NCBI RefSeq assembly: GCF_001545115.1 | Contig: NZ_FCNU01000032.1 | Span: forward strand, 186,001 to 250,000 | Direction of reading: 5' to 3' | From: Candidatus Protochlamydia phocaeensis | GTDB lineage: Bacteria; Chlamydiota; Chlamydiia; Chlamydiales; Parachlamydiaceae | Length of the DNA stretch: 64,000 nt | Position numbers and translations under genes: made by a program | The notes under the pieces: generated by a model | The model's database searches: none | The model's input: the letters and a program-made list of their open reading frames with translations, nothing else | What the model was told of the DNA's origin: nothing | Shown: piece after piece, positions 16,502-24,579 of the stretch | How positions within the stretch are numbered: position 1 is the first letter of the stretch | Layout: every line of letters begins with the position of its first letter

Positions 16502-17240
16502 TTTCATCCTTTCTCATTTCATCGTGATTTTTATCTAAAGCGAGCAATTTTTTAGGATAAGGAAGTTCCCATCTTTCGGGATAGCAATAGGAAGGCGATA
16601 AAATAACGGTGGGCTCATGGTCGATGCAGTAGCGATTCCAATGACTTTCATCATGCCAAACAGCAATAATGCCATTTGAAAGATCTTCATCGATATGGGC
16701 TGCATTTATTTTAGCAATATTTAAAGCTTCCTGGCTCGAGCCTCCCCAAAATCCCCCTGCATAATAAGCTGTGCCTTCTTGCTCGGATACACAAGCTAAA
16801 GAAAGCGGGCTTGCTTCATAAGAACCGCGCTGATGCGTAAACCCCGGATGCAAAGTCGCCACCCGCTCTCCTAAAATCTCATCTCCTACTGAATCGACAA
16901 AAAGCATATCCGCATCGCAGGCGAATAAATAATCCTGTGTCTGCAGTAAATCCTGATTTTGCGCATACATTTTAAAGCGCATCATGGTATCAAAAGGCCA
17001 GCCTAAACGCGGCTGATAAATACGGACAATATTCGGCGCCTCTTCTAAAGGGCCATCTGTGAAAATAAAATAGGTCACTTCATGCCCTTTGCAAAAATGC
17101 TTTTCAGCAGATTCGATTAAAGGCCCGACAAAGGAAATATACCTGCCGGTTGCCACAACTAATAAGCCTATTTTCTCTGCAAAAATGTTTTGATAGGAAG
17201 AAAGGAGCAATAAAGCAATAACAATAATTTTTCTTAACAT
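16494..17240 (-). CDS. Exported GT6-family (ABO/alpha-1,3-Gal(NAc) transferase-like) glycosyltransferase
   Basis: 248 residues. Signal peptide (MLRKIIVIALLLLSSYQNIF, cleavage near FA/E) leads straight into a full GT6 domain: KIGLLVVATGRYISFVGPL, FACDADMLFVDSVGDEIL (D-A-D at 109-111), ATLHPGF, YYAGGFWGGSSQEA (160-171), IIAVWHDESHWNRYC (191-205, with the family's catalytic Glu), LSPSYCYPE and DKNHDEM. These align in order with human ABO transferases. Known bacterial GT6 enzymes mostly carry N-x-N and work without metal; this one keeps vertebrate-like D-x-D. AGG at the donor-selecting triplet is nearer the A-type (LGG) than the B-type (MGA) form, hinting at UDP-GalNAc; this is inference. Confidence 0.92.
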   Translation of the reverse strand: MLRKIIVIALLLLSSYQNIFAEKIGLLVVATGRYISFVGPLIESAEKHFCKGHEVTYFIFTDGPLEEAPNIVRIYQPRLGWPFDTMMRFKMYAQNQDLLQTQDYLFACDADMLFVDSVGDEILGERVATLHPGFTHQRGSYEASPLSLACVSEQEGTAYYAGGFWGGSSQEALNIAKINAAHIDEDLSNGIIAVWHDESHWNRYCIDHEPTVILSPSYCYPERWELPYPKKLLALDKNHDEMRKDEND

Positions 17241-17679
17241 AAACCCTTATAGCTAGATAGATATAAAAAAAGTATAGGACTCATTCAATCCATCAAAAGA
17301 GGATTGCAGCACATGCGTTTGATTAGCGACAAGTGGATTGATTAAAGAAATAGCTTCTTATTTGCGTAAGAAAATAAAAGGATAGAAAACGCTTTAACAT
17401 AAAAGTGTTTTTCTAACTTTTATTTTTTATTAGGCAAAAAAAACTTATTAACGCATGTGCGATTCTTTGACTATTAAGATAAAGTAATAAAAATAGCTGC
17501 TTTGCTAACAATAGCCAAAGCATTCTTTTTCCATCTTCAAGCAAATTGAAAATCAAAGATATCCAGCACACGCATTGATTAATCAAATTCACAATGGATG
17601 CTAAACTTTGCTCATTCCATGCTTTTTCGACTTAAAGAGTTAAAAAGGATTTCCTATTAGCTAAAAGCCTTAGAGCCAG

Positions 17680-17799
17680 TTAAAAAGCCTTCTAATGGTT
17701 GGAATTCGAGTTCTTCTTTCGTGGTAAGCACTCTTGCTTACTCGTGAGAAAATACTCTCAAATGCAAACTACTATAAGTTATTTAAGAGGCTCTTAGAA
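17680..17799. repeat. Family A repeat, copy 2 (within a 590-bp gap)
   Basis: CTTCTAATGGTTGGAATTCG and CTCTCAAATGCAAACT with TAAGTTATTTAAGAGG are the two ends; an internal perfect hairpin GTAAGCA/TGCTTAC (17724-17741) fills the middle. The remaining gap (17241-17680) is AT-rich and must hold the promoter for the GT6-GT2-GT11 group, but I cannot single out a convincing one. Confidence 0.65.
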
Positions 17800-17830
17800 A
17801 ATGCCTTTTTCACCTTTGATCATTAAACGT

Positions 17831-18454
17831 TTATCGATGCTTAAATTGCCAGCAAGCCAGACCGAAATAAGCTCCGGCTTGGTTAGCGATGTTACGACTC
17901 TGATCATAGGCAACAAGAGCCGAAGCATAATCTTGCGTCCAGTAGAAGATAATTTGTTCCGCATCAAATTGAACGAGTTGATTGAGAAAATTATGAGCAG
18001 TCCCTGAATCGATCAACGGGTTAACGGAATGCAAAAATTCAGCGATAGCCCCCCCATAAGCTAACCATTGGGAGTAAATTTGCTGAATTTGGTTTTGATT
18101 ATTTGCTTTAATAGCTGTAATCATTTGCGAAGCAAACGTATCATAAACAGCGAAAAAGCTGCTAATTTGGTTTCCTACTGAAGTTCCAAGTAATCCTCCA
18201 AAGAAAGAACCAATTTCCACATCGCTTGTAGATAAGCGTCCTTGTACAGCCGTTTGTTCTGCTGCTGGATAGGATGAATAAGGAAAAAGGTTGCCAAAAT
18301 TAATTAAAGCTGTTTCATGAATATAAATGGCATGATCTTCAAATGCAGTCGCACCAGTCAGTTCTTCTACAAGTTGCGCCTGGCTAAAAGAAGTTGTCAC
18401 AACAAATAATGCGACAAAAAAATATTTCAAAACTTTAATGGATTTAATGATCAT
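17831..18454 (-). CDS. Secreted helical protein of unknown function
   Basis: About 207 residues with signal peptide (KYFFVALFVVTTSFSQAQ, cleavage near QA/Q). The mature part is mostly helical with conserved-looking FEDHAIYIHETALINF, SSFFAVYDTFASQMITAI, IYSQWLAYGGAIAEFLHSVN, IFYWTQDYASALVAYDQ and GLACWQF. This layout recalls a group of small uncharacterised helical proteins in Firmicutes (W/H motif, then RW-x-x-N-A, IA-x-F-L, NP, and final IxxQF), but here it is secreted. I cannot assign a function. The ATG at 18454 has a perfect AGGAGGG site; the ATG at 18466 lies in front of it and is unlikely. Confidence 0.7.
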   Translation of the reverse strand: MIIKSIKVLKYFFVALFVVTTSFSQAQLVEELTGATAFEDHAIYIHETALINFGNLFPYSSYPAAEQTAVQGRLSTSDVEIGSFFGGLLGTSVGNQISSFFAVYDTFASQMITAIKANNQNQIQQIYSQWLAYGGAIAEFLHSVNPLIDSGTAHNFLNQLVQFDAEQIIFYWTQDYASALVAYDQSRNIANQAGAYFGLACWQFKHR

Positions 18455-18551
18455 ATCCCTCCTCATTAAACTTGATTTGGTTACCCATTTAACAAAAGGC
18501 CTTATTTTTTAAAATAGTTTTTGCCCATCCTAATAAATTTACATTTATCTA

Positions 18552-19472
18552 TTATTTGTTGGTTGGAAAGCTCTGATCGAGTATCTGCTCCAAGGCACCA
18601 TAGAAAAGACGCATCTTTTCTGCCCGTTTGGCAGGATCCATTTTATTCCAGTCAGAGCCTGCTCTGAAATGAATAAACGCATAGTCCATATAAAATTCGT
18701 AGTCATAAGGCATTTCTGTTATCAGCTGGAACATTTTTGGGAAATTTTTAAAAAAATCCATAATGGCAGGATCAATGGGATTTCTGACATCCTTCAGCGG
18801 AATAGTAATGCAAGTCGTTTTCAACCATTTTAAAAATGGGTGCTGTTCTATATAATAGTGAGTAAATCCCCCTGTATCGACACGGACGCCGTCAATTTCT
18901 CCTATATTAAAATTGAGAGTCCTCTTATCTATTAACCTCTCCATATTGAAAACAAGTAAGTTAGGTAAAAAATAAGTCACTTTACCATGCTCTCCTTTTC
19001 TATATTGAGGATGGGCGGCTACTTCGCTATCTCCTAAAAGGGAAGTCAAATTGATCTCTCGGATAGGGAACATATCCGAATCAATCACGACAACTATTCC
19101 GGGATAGTCAAATCCAACAGTGTCAAGCATATATTGAATGGTATCTGCACATTCTGCACTGGGATCTCCCAGTGGATTGCGGCTTCCTGGCAAGTAGGGT
19201 GCCGTATAATTATGGATGGCTTGGGGCACCTCTACGCAAGAGACGTTCAAGGAACGGCAAATCTCTTGAATTTCTAAGGAAAGCGCTTCGTTGGAGGCAT
19301 CATTGAAGACAATAAAGGTGTAGTCTTCTTTTAAAAATTTCTTAAGCGCAGCCTCTTGCCAATAAATCAATTCGGGTTTGTTATAGGCATGCGTCATCAC
19401 TAGAACGTCGGCATTTAAAAACGATGCTGCCAAACTGAGGAAGCCTAGAAATAAAAACATTCTCCATTTCAT
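18552..19472 (-). CDS. Exported GT-A-like glycosyltransferase, unclassified
   Basis: 306 residues. Signal peptide (MKWRMFLFLGFLSLAASFLN, cleavage near NA/D). The mature chain starts with DVLVMTHAYNKPELIYWQEA, has TFIVFNDASN, a D-x-D strand end GIVVVIDSDMFPIREI (about 122-137), LPNLLVFNMERL, DTGGFTHYYIEQHP and FIHFRAGSDWN near the C-terminus. The D-S-D motif and the late His-rich strand fit a retaining or inverting GT-A enzyme, but I cannot place it in a CAZy family. The next gene upstream (19500-20456) is 27 bp away on the same strand, so they are likely co-transcribed. Confidence 0.65.
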   Translation of the reverse strand: MKWRMFLFLGFLSLAASFLNADVLVMTHAYNKPELIYWQEAALKKFLKEDYTFIVFNDASNEALSLEIQEICRSLNVSCVEVPQAIHNYTAPYLPGSRNPLGDPSAECADTIQYMLDTVGFDYPGIVVVIDSDMFPIREINLTSLLGDSEVAAHPQYRKGEHGKVTYFLPNLLVFNMERLIDKRTLNFNIGEIDGVRVDTGGFTHYYIEQHPFLKWLKTTCITIPLKDVRNPIDPAIMDFFKNFPKMFQLITEMPYDYEFYMDYAFIHFRAGSDWNKMDPAKRAEKMRLFYGALEQILDQSFPTNK

Positions 19473-19499
19473 CTGAGTGTCCTTCCCTTTAATCGATTC

Positions 19500-20456
19500 C
19501 TATTTTTGCAAAGACAATTCATTGACAAATTCCCTTTCAATGACAATCAAAGTATTGGCATTAATTTGATTTTTATTATGGGCCATTCGATCAATGCTAA
19601 TAAAATCGGAAATTCCCAGCTGATAAAGAATCACAGACAACGCATTTTGATCCGAACGAGGCGAAAAGAAGGCATTGGGATCTAAAGCAGCGTTGTACCA
19701 TAAATCGACAATCTTGGCTCCAATTTCACTTGTAAAATCGACTCCAAAAATACCTGCTGAGCAACTTGGAATATGATTAGCCTCTTCCATCGTCACACCT
19801 AGAGCCGCTGCCGCCTGCGGATCCATATAGGGGCCGATCATGTGAGAATTGCCCAATACAAAATACCCTTTTTCTTCGATCATTTTAAAAATGGTATTCA
19901 AGCTGACATAAGGAAGCACGGCCGTATCCAGCCAGAAAGCACGCTTATATCCCAATCTTTGCGCCTCTTTGAGGAAGGATACCTTAAATGCATAAGGCAC
20001 ATGAGCTAAGACAAGAGAGCCGCCCTCTACATTCGGCCATCCTCCCAATCGATAGAGGATGTGGCCTTTAAAGTCTGATTTTGCGACGAAATTAACTAAC
20101 CTGGCCAATCCCCTGGGGTAATTTTTATTAAATGAGGAATAAGCGACTAAACAATTTTCTCTTTCACTTTCTTCGCTATTGACGGCGATCAAGCCCGAGC
20201 TGGGAAGTTCGTCTTCTGTTTCCCCAATAATTTTAAAATTTCTTGCATTTGGCTCATAATCGCGCAAGCGCGCCGTAATGGGCCGATATCCATTCGTTAA
20301 ATAATTTTGAATGAGGCGGTAGTCATCCAAAGTGGGATGATAAATGTCGGCAATCTCCTCATAAATATCGCTCGGTGAAAGCGCGTCTTCTGCTGCTAGA
20401 AACGAAGAAAATAGAAGCAAAAAACAAAAAGCTAAACGAATGGCTTGGGTTTTCAT
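19500..20456 (-). CDS. Exported glycosyltransferase-like protein, unclassified
   Basis: 318 residues with signal peptide (MKTQAIRLAFCFLLLFSSFL, cleavage near AA/E). The core reads ENCLVAYSSFNKNYPRGLAR, GYKRAFWLDTAVLPYVSLNT (a D-x-A in place of D-x-D), GYFVLGNSHMIGPYMD, SAGIFGVDF, then SPRSDQNALSVILYQLG. The pattern, strand plus acidic turn plus D-Q-N-A-L helix, is common in GT8-like and nucleotide-diphospho-sugar transferase families. Activity is uncertain because the usual second Asp is Ala. First gene of the group running down to 17831. Confidence 0.55.
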   Translation of the reverse strand: MKTQAIRLAFCFLLLFSSFLAAEDALSPSDIYEEIADIYHPTLDDYRLIQNYLTNGYRPITARLRDYEPNARNFKIIGETEDELPSSGLIAVNSEESERENCLVAYSSFNKNYPRGLARLVNFVAKSDFKGHILYRLGGWPNVEGGSLVLAHVPYAFKVSFLKEAQRLGYKRAFWLDTAVLPYVSLNTIFKMIEEKGYFVLGNSHMIGPYMDPQAAAALGVTMEEANHIPSCSAGIFGVDFTSEIGAKIVDLWYNAALDPNAFFSPRSDQNALSVILYQLGISDFISIDRMAHNKNQINANTLIVIEREFVNELSLQK

Positions 20457-20664
20457 ATATCCTTCCTATCAATTTTGAGGCCTTCTCATCCCTAATTTTC
20501 CTTCGCTAAATTATTTAGCAATGAGGAATTTGTAAAGTTATTTTTTAATAATTATTTGAATGCAAAGGGAAAAGAGCGTAGTGAAAAATCCAAGCCTTTG
20601 GCTTCAAGGCTTTTATAAGAATGCTGTTTGGAAAACGCAAAGAAAAGAGAAAGGAAGACGGAAA

Positions 20665-20710
20665 GAACAAAAGGACTAACGGCGAAATGGCTTAGCCTAT
20701 CCTTTTGTTC
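20665..20710 (-). terminator. Terminator hairpin after rmlB
   Basis: Perfect 11-bp stem (20665-20675 with 20700-20710), with a second inner CTAA/TTAG pairing, lies 12 bases beyond the rmlB stop on the minus strand. On that strand the stem runs into TTTCC. A smaller 7-bp hairpin is at 20592-20612. Confidence 0.6.
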
Positions 20711-20722
20711 CTTAAATTTTTT

Positions 20723-21784
20723 CTATCGTTGGACGTAATTGACTTCCATCCATTGGCGATAAGCGCCGGTTTGAACACGCCTGACCCAATCCATGTTATT
20801 CATATACCATAGAATGGTTCGCTTCAGGCCTTCGGGGAATTTATGCGAAGGGCCCCAGCCGATTTCTTTTTTAATTTTAGAGCAATCAATGGCATAACGC
20901 AAATCATGTCCAGGCCTATCCTTGACAAAGGTAATCAATTTTTCAAGTTCCTGGGCAGGCATGCTTTGAATATCGGCAATGATGCGGATCATTTCATGCA
21001 CAAGGTCGATATTGCGCCATTCCGCCTCTCCTCCAATATTATAGGTCTCGCCTTTTCGGCCATATTGCAAAAGCAAATATAAGGCCTTAGCATGGTCTTC
21101 GACGTATAACCAGTCTCTTACGTTCAAGCCATTTCCATAAACAGGAAGAGGTTTTCTATCCAAGCAATTGAGGATCATGACAGGGATAAGCTTTTCTGGA
21201 AAATGGTAAGGCCCGTAATTGTTGCTGCAATTCGAAAGGCAGGTGGACAATTGATACGTATGATGATAAGCCCTGACAAGGTGGTCGGAAGAGGCCTTGG
21301 AAGCGGAATAGGGAGAATTGGGCTGATAAGGCGACTCTTCGGTAAAGTACCCGGATGCCCCGAGAGATCCGTACACTTCATCGGTGGAGACATGATGAAA
21401 GTGAATATGCGGATTTCTCTTGACGACTTCGAGCAAATGAAATGTTCCCAGGATATTTGTTTCAATAAATGCCTGAGGCCCTAAAATGCTGCGGTCAACA
21501 TGGCTTTCAGCCGCAAAATGAATGATGGCATCAATCGCATGCTCTTGGCATAAATGCTCCACTAAAGCCTCATTGCGGATATCGCCTTTTTCAAAGATAT
21601 AGCGCGGGTCTTGATCGACAGAAGCTAAGTTCTCCAGATTGCCGGCATAAGTTAAGGCATCTAAATTGACGCACGTCCCCTTAAAAGCTGCTTCAGGAGA
21701 TAGTAGATAACGGATAAAGGCCGAGCCGATAAAACCGGCCCCGCCCGTAACGAGAATATTTGTGATGTTTCTTTGTGTCTGCAT
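20723..21784 (-). CDS. rmlB: dTDP-glucose 4,6-dehydratase
   Basis: Second step of dTDP-L-rhamnose synthesis. NILVTGGAGFIGSAFIRYLL is the NAD loop, IHFAAESHVDRSI and HVSTDEVYGSLG are RmlB signatures (catalytic Asp-Glu pair in TDEVYG), YSASKASSDHLVRAYHHTY has the Tyr-x-x-x-Lys pair, and NNYGPYHFPEKLIP, DWLYVEDHAKAL follow. 353 residues, normal length, no signal peptide. Last gene of a tight rmlA-C-D-B operon on the minus strand, 2 bases after rmlD. Confidence 0.97.
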   Translation of the reverse strand: MQTQRNITNILVTGGAGFIGSAFIRYLLSPEAAFKGTCVNLDALTYAGNLENLASVDQDPRYIFEKGDIRNEALVEHLCQEHAIDAIIHFAAESHVDRSILGPQAFIETNILGTFHLLEVVKRNPHIHFHHVSTDEVYGSLGASGYFTEESPYQPNSPYSASKASSDHLVRAYHHTYQLSTCLSNCSNNYGPYHFPEKLIPVMILNCLDRKPLPVYGNGLNVRDWLYVEDHAKALYLLLQYGRKGETYNIGGEAEWRNIDLVHEMIRIIADIQSMPAQELEKLITFVKDRPGHDLRYAIDCSKIKKEIGWGPSHKFPEGLKRTILWYMNNMDWVRRVQTGAYRQWMEVNYVQR

Positions 21785-21786
21785 GC

Positions 21787-22671
21787 TTATATCAATTGCT
21801 GGGTTTCTTGATATCTTTTAAATGTCGTTAAATAATCATACAAGGCTTCTTGCCAAGGCCTTGGCATCCGGCCCAAATGGCGCTCGATTTTCTTCGTGCT
21901 TAACGTCGAATAAGCAGGTCTCTTGGCTGGCGTCGGATAGTCCTCTGTTTGAATAGGCTCTATTGCACAAGATTTAAGCGGGAAATTCAATTCCTTGCCC
22001 TGCCGATAAATCTCTTTAGCAAATTGATACCAACTGGTCTCAAAAGCATTGGCAAAGTGGAAAATGCCTTCTTCATCGAGCAGATCGAGAGTGGCTTCAG
22101 CCAAATCCTGACAATAGGTTGGCCTACCGATCTGGTCGGAGACGATGCGAAGCTGATCTCGCTCTTGCATGAGGCGCAGCATAGTATCCACAAAGTTTTT
22201 TCCAGGCAAACCGAACAGCCAAGATGTGCGTATGATGCAAGAATGCTCGTGCTCATCCAATAATTTGACTTCTCCAGCCAGTTTGCTCATTCCGTAAGCC
22301 CCCATCGGCGTACAAGTATGCTCTTCTGTGTAAGGAGCGCGGCCCTTCCCATCAAAAACATAGTCGGTGGAAAAGTGGACAACGCGTGCGCCATGCCTTC
22401 TCCCTGCAATTCCCAGGTAATGCGGGCCAACAGCATTGATCAGGTAGGCTTGCTTTTGCTCCACCTCTGCCTTATCGACTTGGGTATAAGCCGCGCAATT
22501 AATGATATGAGAAATTTTTTGTGTCCTGACAAAGTCGGAAACCATCTCAAGCTGCGTAATATCAATCTGTTGATGGTCATTGGCAACAAAAGGAATAGCA
22601 CGCTTAGTTAATAGGCGCGTAAAATGCGATCCTAGCATGCCGGCAGCGCCGCAAATCCAAATTTTTTTCAT
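21787..22671 (-). CDS. rmlD: dTDP-4-dehydrorhamnose reductase
   Basis: Final NAD(P)H-dependent step to dTDP-L-rhamnose. WICGAAGMLGSHFTRLL gives the nucleotide loop, IINCAAYTQVDKAEVEQ, HFSTDYVFDGKG, YGMSKLAGEVKLL (Tyr-x-x-x-Lys) and IIRTSWLFG are all typical RmlD signatures. 294 residues, no signal peptide. Separated from rmlC and rmlB by 2 bases each, so translation is likely coupled. Confidence 0.97.
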   Translation of the reverse strand: MKKIWICGAAGMLGSHFTRLLTKRAIPFVANDHQQIDITQLEMVSDFVRTQKISHIINCAAYTQVDKAEVEQKQAYLINAVGPHYLGIAGRRHGARVVHFSTDYVFDGKGRAPYTEEHTCTPMGAYGMSKLAGEVKLLDEHEHSCIIRTSWLFGLPGKNFVDTMLRLMQERDQLRIVSDQIGRPTYCQDLAEATLDLLDEEGIFHFANAFETSWYQFAKEIYRQGKELNFPLKSCAIEPIQTEDYPTPAKRPAYSTLSTKKIERHLGRMPRPWQEALYDYLTTFKRYQETQQLI

Positions 22672-22673
22672 AC

Positions 22674-23219
22674 CTATCTTCCTGTATGCAAAGGTAAATC
22701 TTTAAAAGAAGGGGCTTGTTGATCCCGCTCAGATACGATGGGCTGCTGAGTGGGCCATTGAATATTGATTTGAGGATCATTCCAACGAAAGCCTTTTTCA
22801 TGGACAGGATCGTAAGGCGTGCTGACTTTGTACATGACATGCGCCTCTTCGCTCAATACGCAAAATCCATGCGCAAAACCAACAGGAATAAAGAGTTGAT
22901 GGTGCTCTTGATCATCTAAAACAACCGCCTCCCATTGTCCATAAGTCGGAGAGTCGGGACGGATATCTACAGCGACATCATAAACCTTACCAACTGCCAC
23001 CCTGACAAGCTTGGCTTGGCCCGGAAAGGATTGAAAATGCATGCCGCGGATGCAATGCTTTGTAGAAAAAGAATGGTTATCCTGCGCAAATTTTTCCTGA
23101 ATTCCCATCTTCTCATAAAGAGGCTGCTTAAAGCTTTCTAAAAAAAAACCGCGCGGATCTTTAAAAACTTTCGGCTTAATCAGCTTCAGCCCCTTTAAGC
23201 GCAAATCAATGACTTCCAT
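22674..23219 (-). CDS. rmlC: dTDP-4-dehydrorhamnose 3,5-epimerase
   Basis: Cupin-fold double epimerase. [30 protein letters not shown] (catalytic His), [36 protein letters not shown] and ending region [13 protein letters not shown] are standard RmlC blocks. 181 residues, normal. Overlaps the end of rmlA by 14 bases. Confidence 0.97.
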   Translation of the reverse strand: MEVIDLRLKGLKLIKPKVFKDPRGFFLESFKQPLYEKMGIQEKFAQDNHSFSTKHCIRGMHFQSFPGQAKLVRVAVGKVYDVAVDIRPDSPTYGQWEAVVLDDQEHHQLFIPVGFAHGFCVLSEEAHVMYKVSTPYDPVHEKGFRWNDPQINIQWPTQQPIVSERDQQAPSFKDLPLHTGR

Positions 23220-24093
23220 GATGTGGCCCTTTTTCTGCTAATTCCATTAAATAACGCCCATATAAGCTTTTGCCAAGCTTTTGCCCCAGCATCTTCAACT
23301 GCTCGCAAGAAATAAAGCGCTGATGATAAGCAATTTCTTCTAAAGAAGCAATGCAATGTCCTTGCCTTTCCTCAATCACTTGAACAAATTGGCTTGCTTG
23401 CATCAAGCTTTCATAGGTTCCGGCATCCAACCAGGTAAATCCTCTGCCCATTACGTGCACAGAAGCTTGCCCGCGTTTTAGATACTCTTGATTGACATCG
23501 GTAATTTCAAGCTCCCCTCTCGCAGAAGGCTTCAAGCCATGCGCAATGTCGACCACTTGATTATCATAAAAATAAAGCCCTGTCACTGCAATAGAAGATT
23601 TGGGCTGCTTGGGCTTTTCCTCAATCGATAAAATTTTTCCTTGGGAATCGAACTCGACAACGCCATATCTTTCCGGATCTTTTACTTCATAGCCAAATAG
23701 AGTGGCCCCTTCTTTCTTCTCTCGCGCACTTTTCAATAAGTTGCTTAAATGGCTACCATAAAAGATATTATCCCCTAAAATGAGGCAAACCGGATCCTTG
23801 CCAATAAAATCTTTTCCAATAATAAACGCCTCGGCCAATCCATTAGGCTTGGGCTGAATGGCATAGCTGAATTTTACTCCTAACTGCGATCCATCCCCTA
23901 AGAGCCGCTTAAATAACGGCATGTCTTCCGGTGTCGAAATGATGAGAATATCCTGAATGTGTGCCAGCATTAGGACAGAAAGCGGATAGTAAATCATGGG
24001 TTTATTATAGACAGGCAATAGTTGCTTTGTGACTCCTAAAGTCAATGGATGAAGGCGCGTCCCGCTTCCTCCAGCTAATACAATCCCTTTCAT
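23206..24093 (-). CDS. rmlA: Glucose-1-phosphate thymidylyltransferase
   Basis: First step: glucose 1-phosphate plus dTTP to dTDP-glucose. [20 protein letters not shown] is the pyrophosphorylase signature, [49 protein letters not shown] and [18 protein letters not shown] follow. 295 residues, typical for RmlA. AAAGGTG lies upstream of the ATG. First gene of the rmlACDB operon; its promoter must lie within the 486-bp region upstream. Rhamnosyltransferases using the product are not obvious nearby unless one of the unclassified enzymes is such. Confidence 0.97.
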   Translation of the reverse strand: MKGIVLAGGSGTRLHPLTLGVTKQLLPVYNKPMIYYPLSVLMLAHIQDILIISTPEDMPLFKRLLGDGSQLGVKFSYAIQPKPNGLAEAFIIGKDFIGKDPVCLILGDNIFYGSHLSNLLKSAREKKEGATLFGYEVKDPERYGVVEFDSQGKILSIEEKPKQPKSSIAVTGLYFYDNQVVDIAHGLKPSARGELEITDVNQEYLKRGQASVHVMGRGFTWLDAGTYESLMQASQFVQVIEERQGHCIASLEEIAYHQRFISCEQLKMLGQKLGKSLYGRYLMELAEKGPHHGSH

Positions 24094-24579
24094 GCTTCAC
24101 CTTTAGTCTCAAATTTTGAAGAGGGGCATATTAAAACGGAGCCTGGATTTTGTCAATGGAGGAACCTTATCTCAATAAATCCAGAGCCGGAACAGGATAG
24201 ATACCTGACTTGAGGAGAAAAGTAAAAAAGATATTAGCTTCTTAAATTATGCGCCAATTTTAATTAAATACGCCTTTTATCGAGCTAGATCCGCTGAATT
24301 TATCAAACAGCCTCCGCATTCATTGAACATAGTTGTTTTCAGATAGATTGCTGATTGAGTACGACCTGCTCTTAGGAAAAAATCATCCTATTGATCAATA
24401 AAGACTTGAGTTTGAAATAAAATAATACAGGATAATATTTTGCTATAGACAGTTTTTTATCGAATTATCACCAAAATGAGTGGACTGTCAGCCTAATCGA
24501 TGGGTTTTAATAAACCCTTTTAGAGGGATATAGATTAGATATTTGGCTCAAACGTCTCCTTATAAAGATCTTTCCTCTC
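24094..24579. other. Intergenic region upstream of rmlA
   Basis: 486 bp without a supported gene, AT-rich. It lies between the rmlA start and the end of the ankyrin gene, both on the minus strand. I see no family A or B repeat, only a short match ACCTGACTTGAGGAG near 24212 to the family B end. Several TATA-like stretches exist but none is decisive. Confidence 0.4.

Noticed and set aside
17700-17715. T-loop-like GGAATTCGAGTTC suggesting a tRNA
   Set aside because: It is the end of a family A element; no acceptor stem, anticodon arm or cloverleaf can be drawn. Similar matches at 25826 and 39690 are the same repeat.
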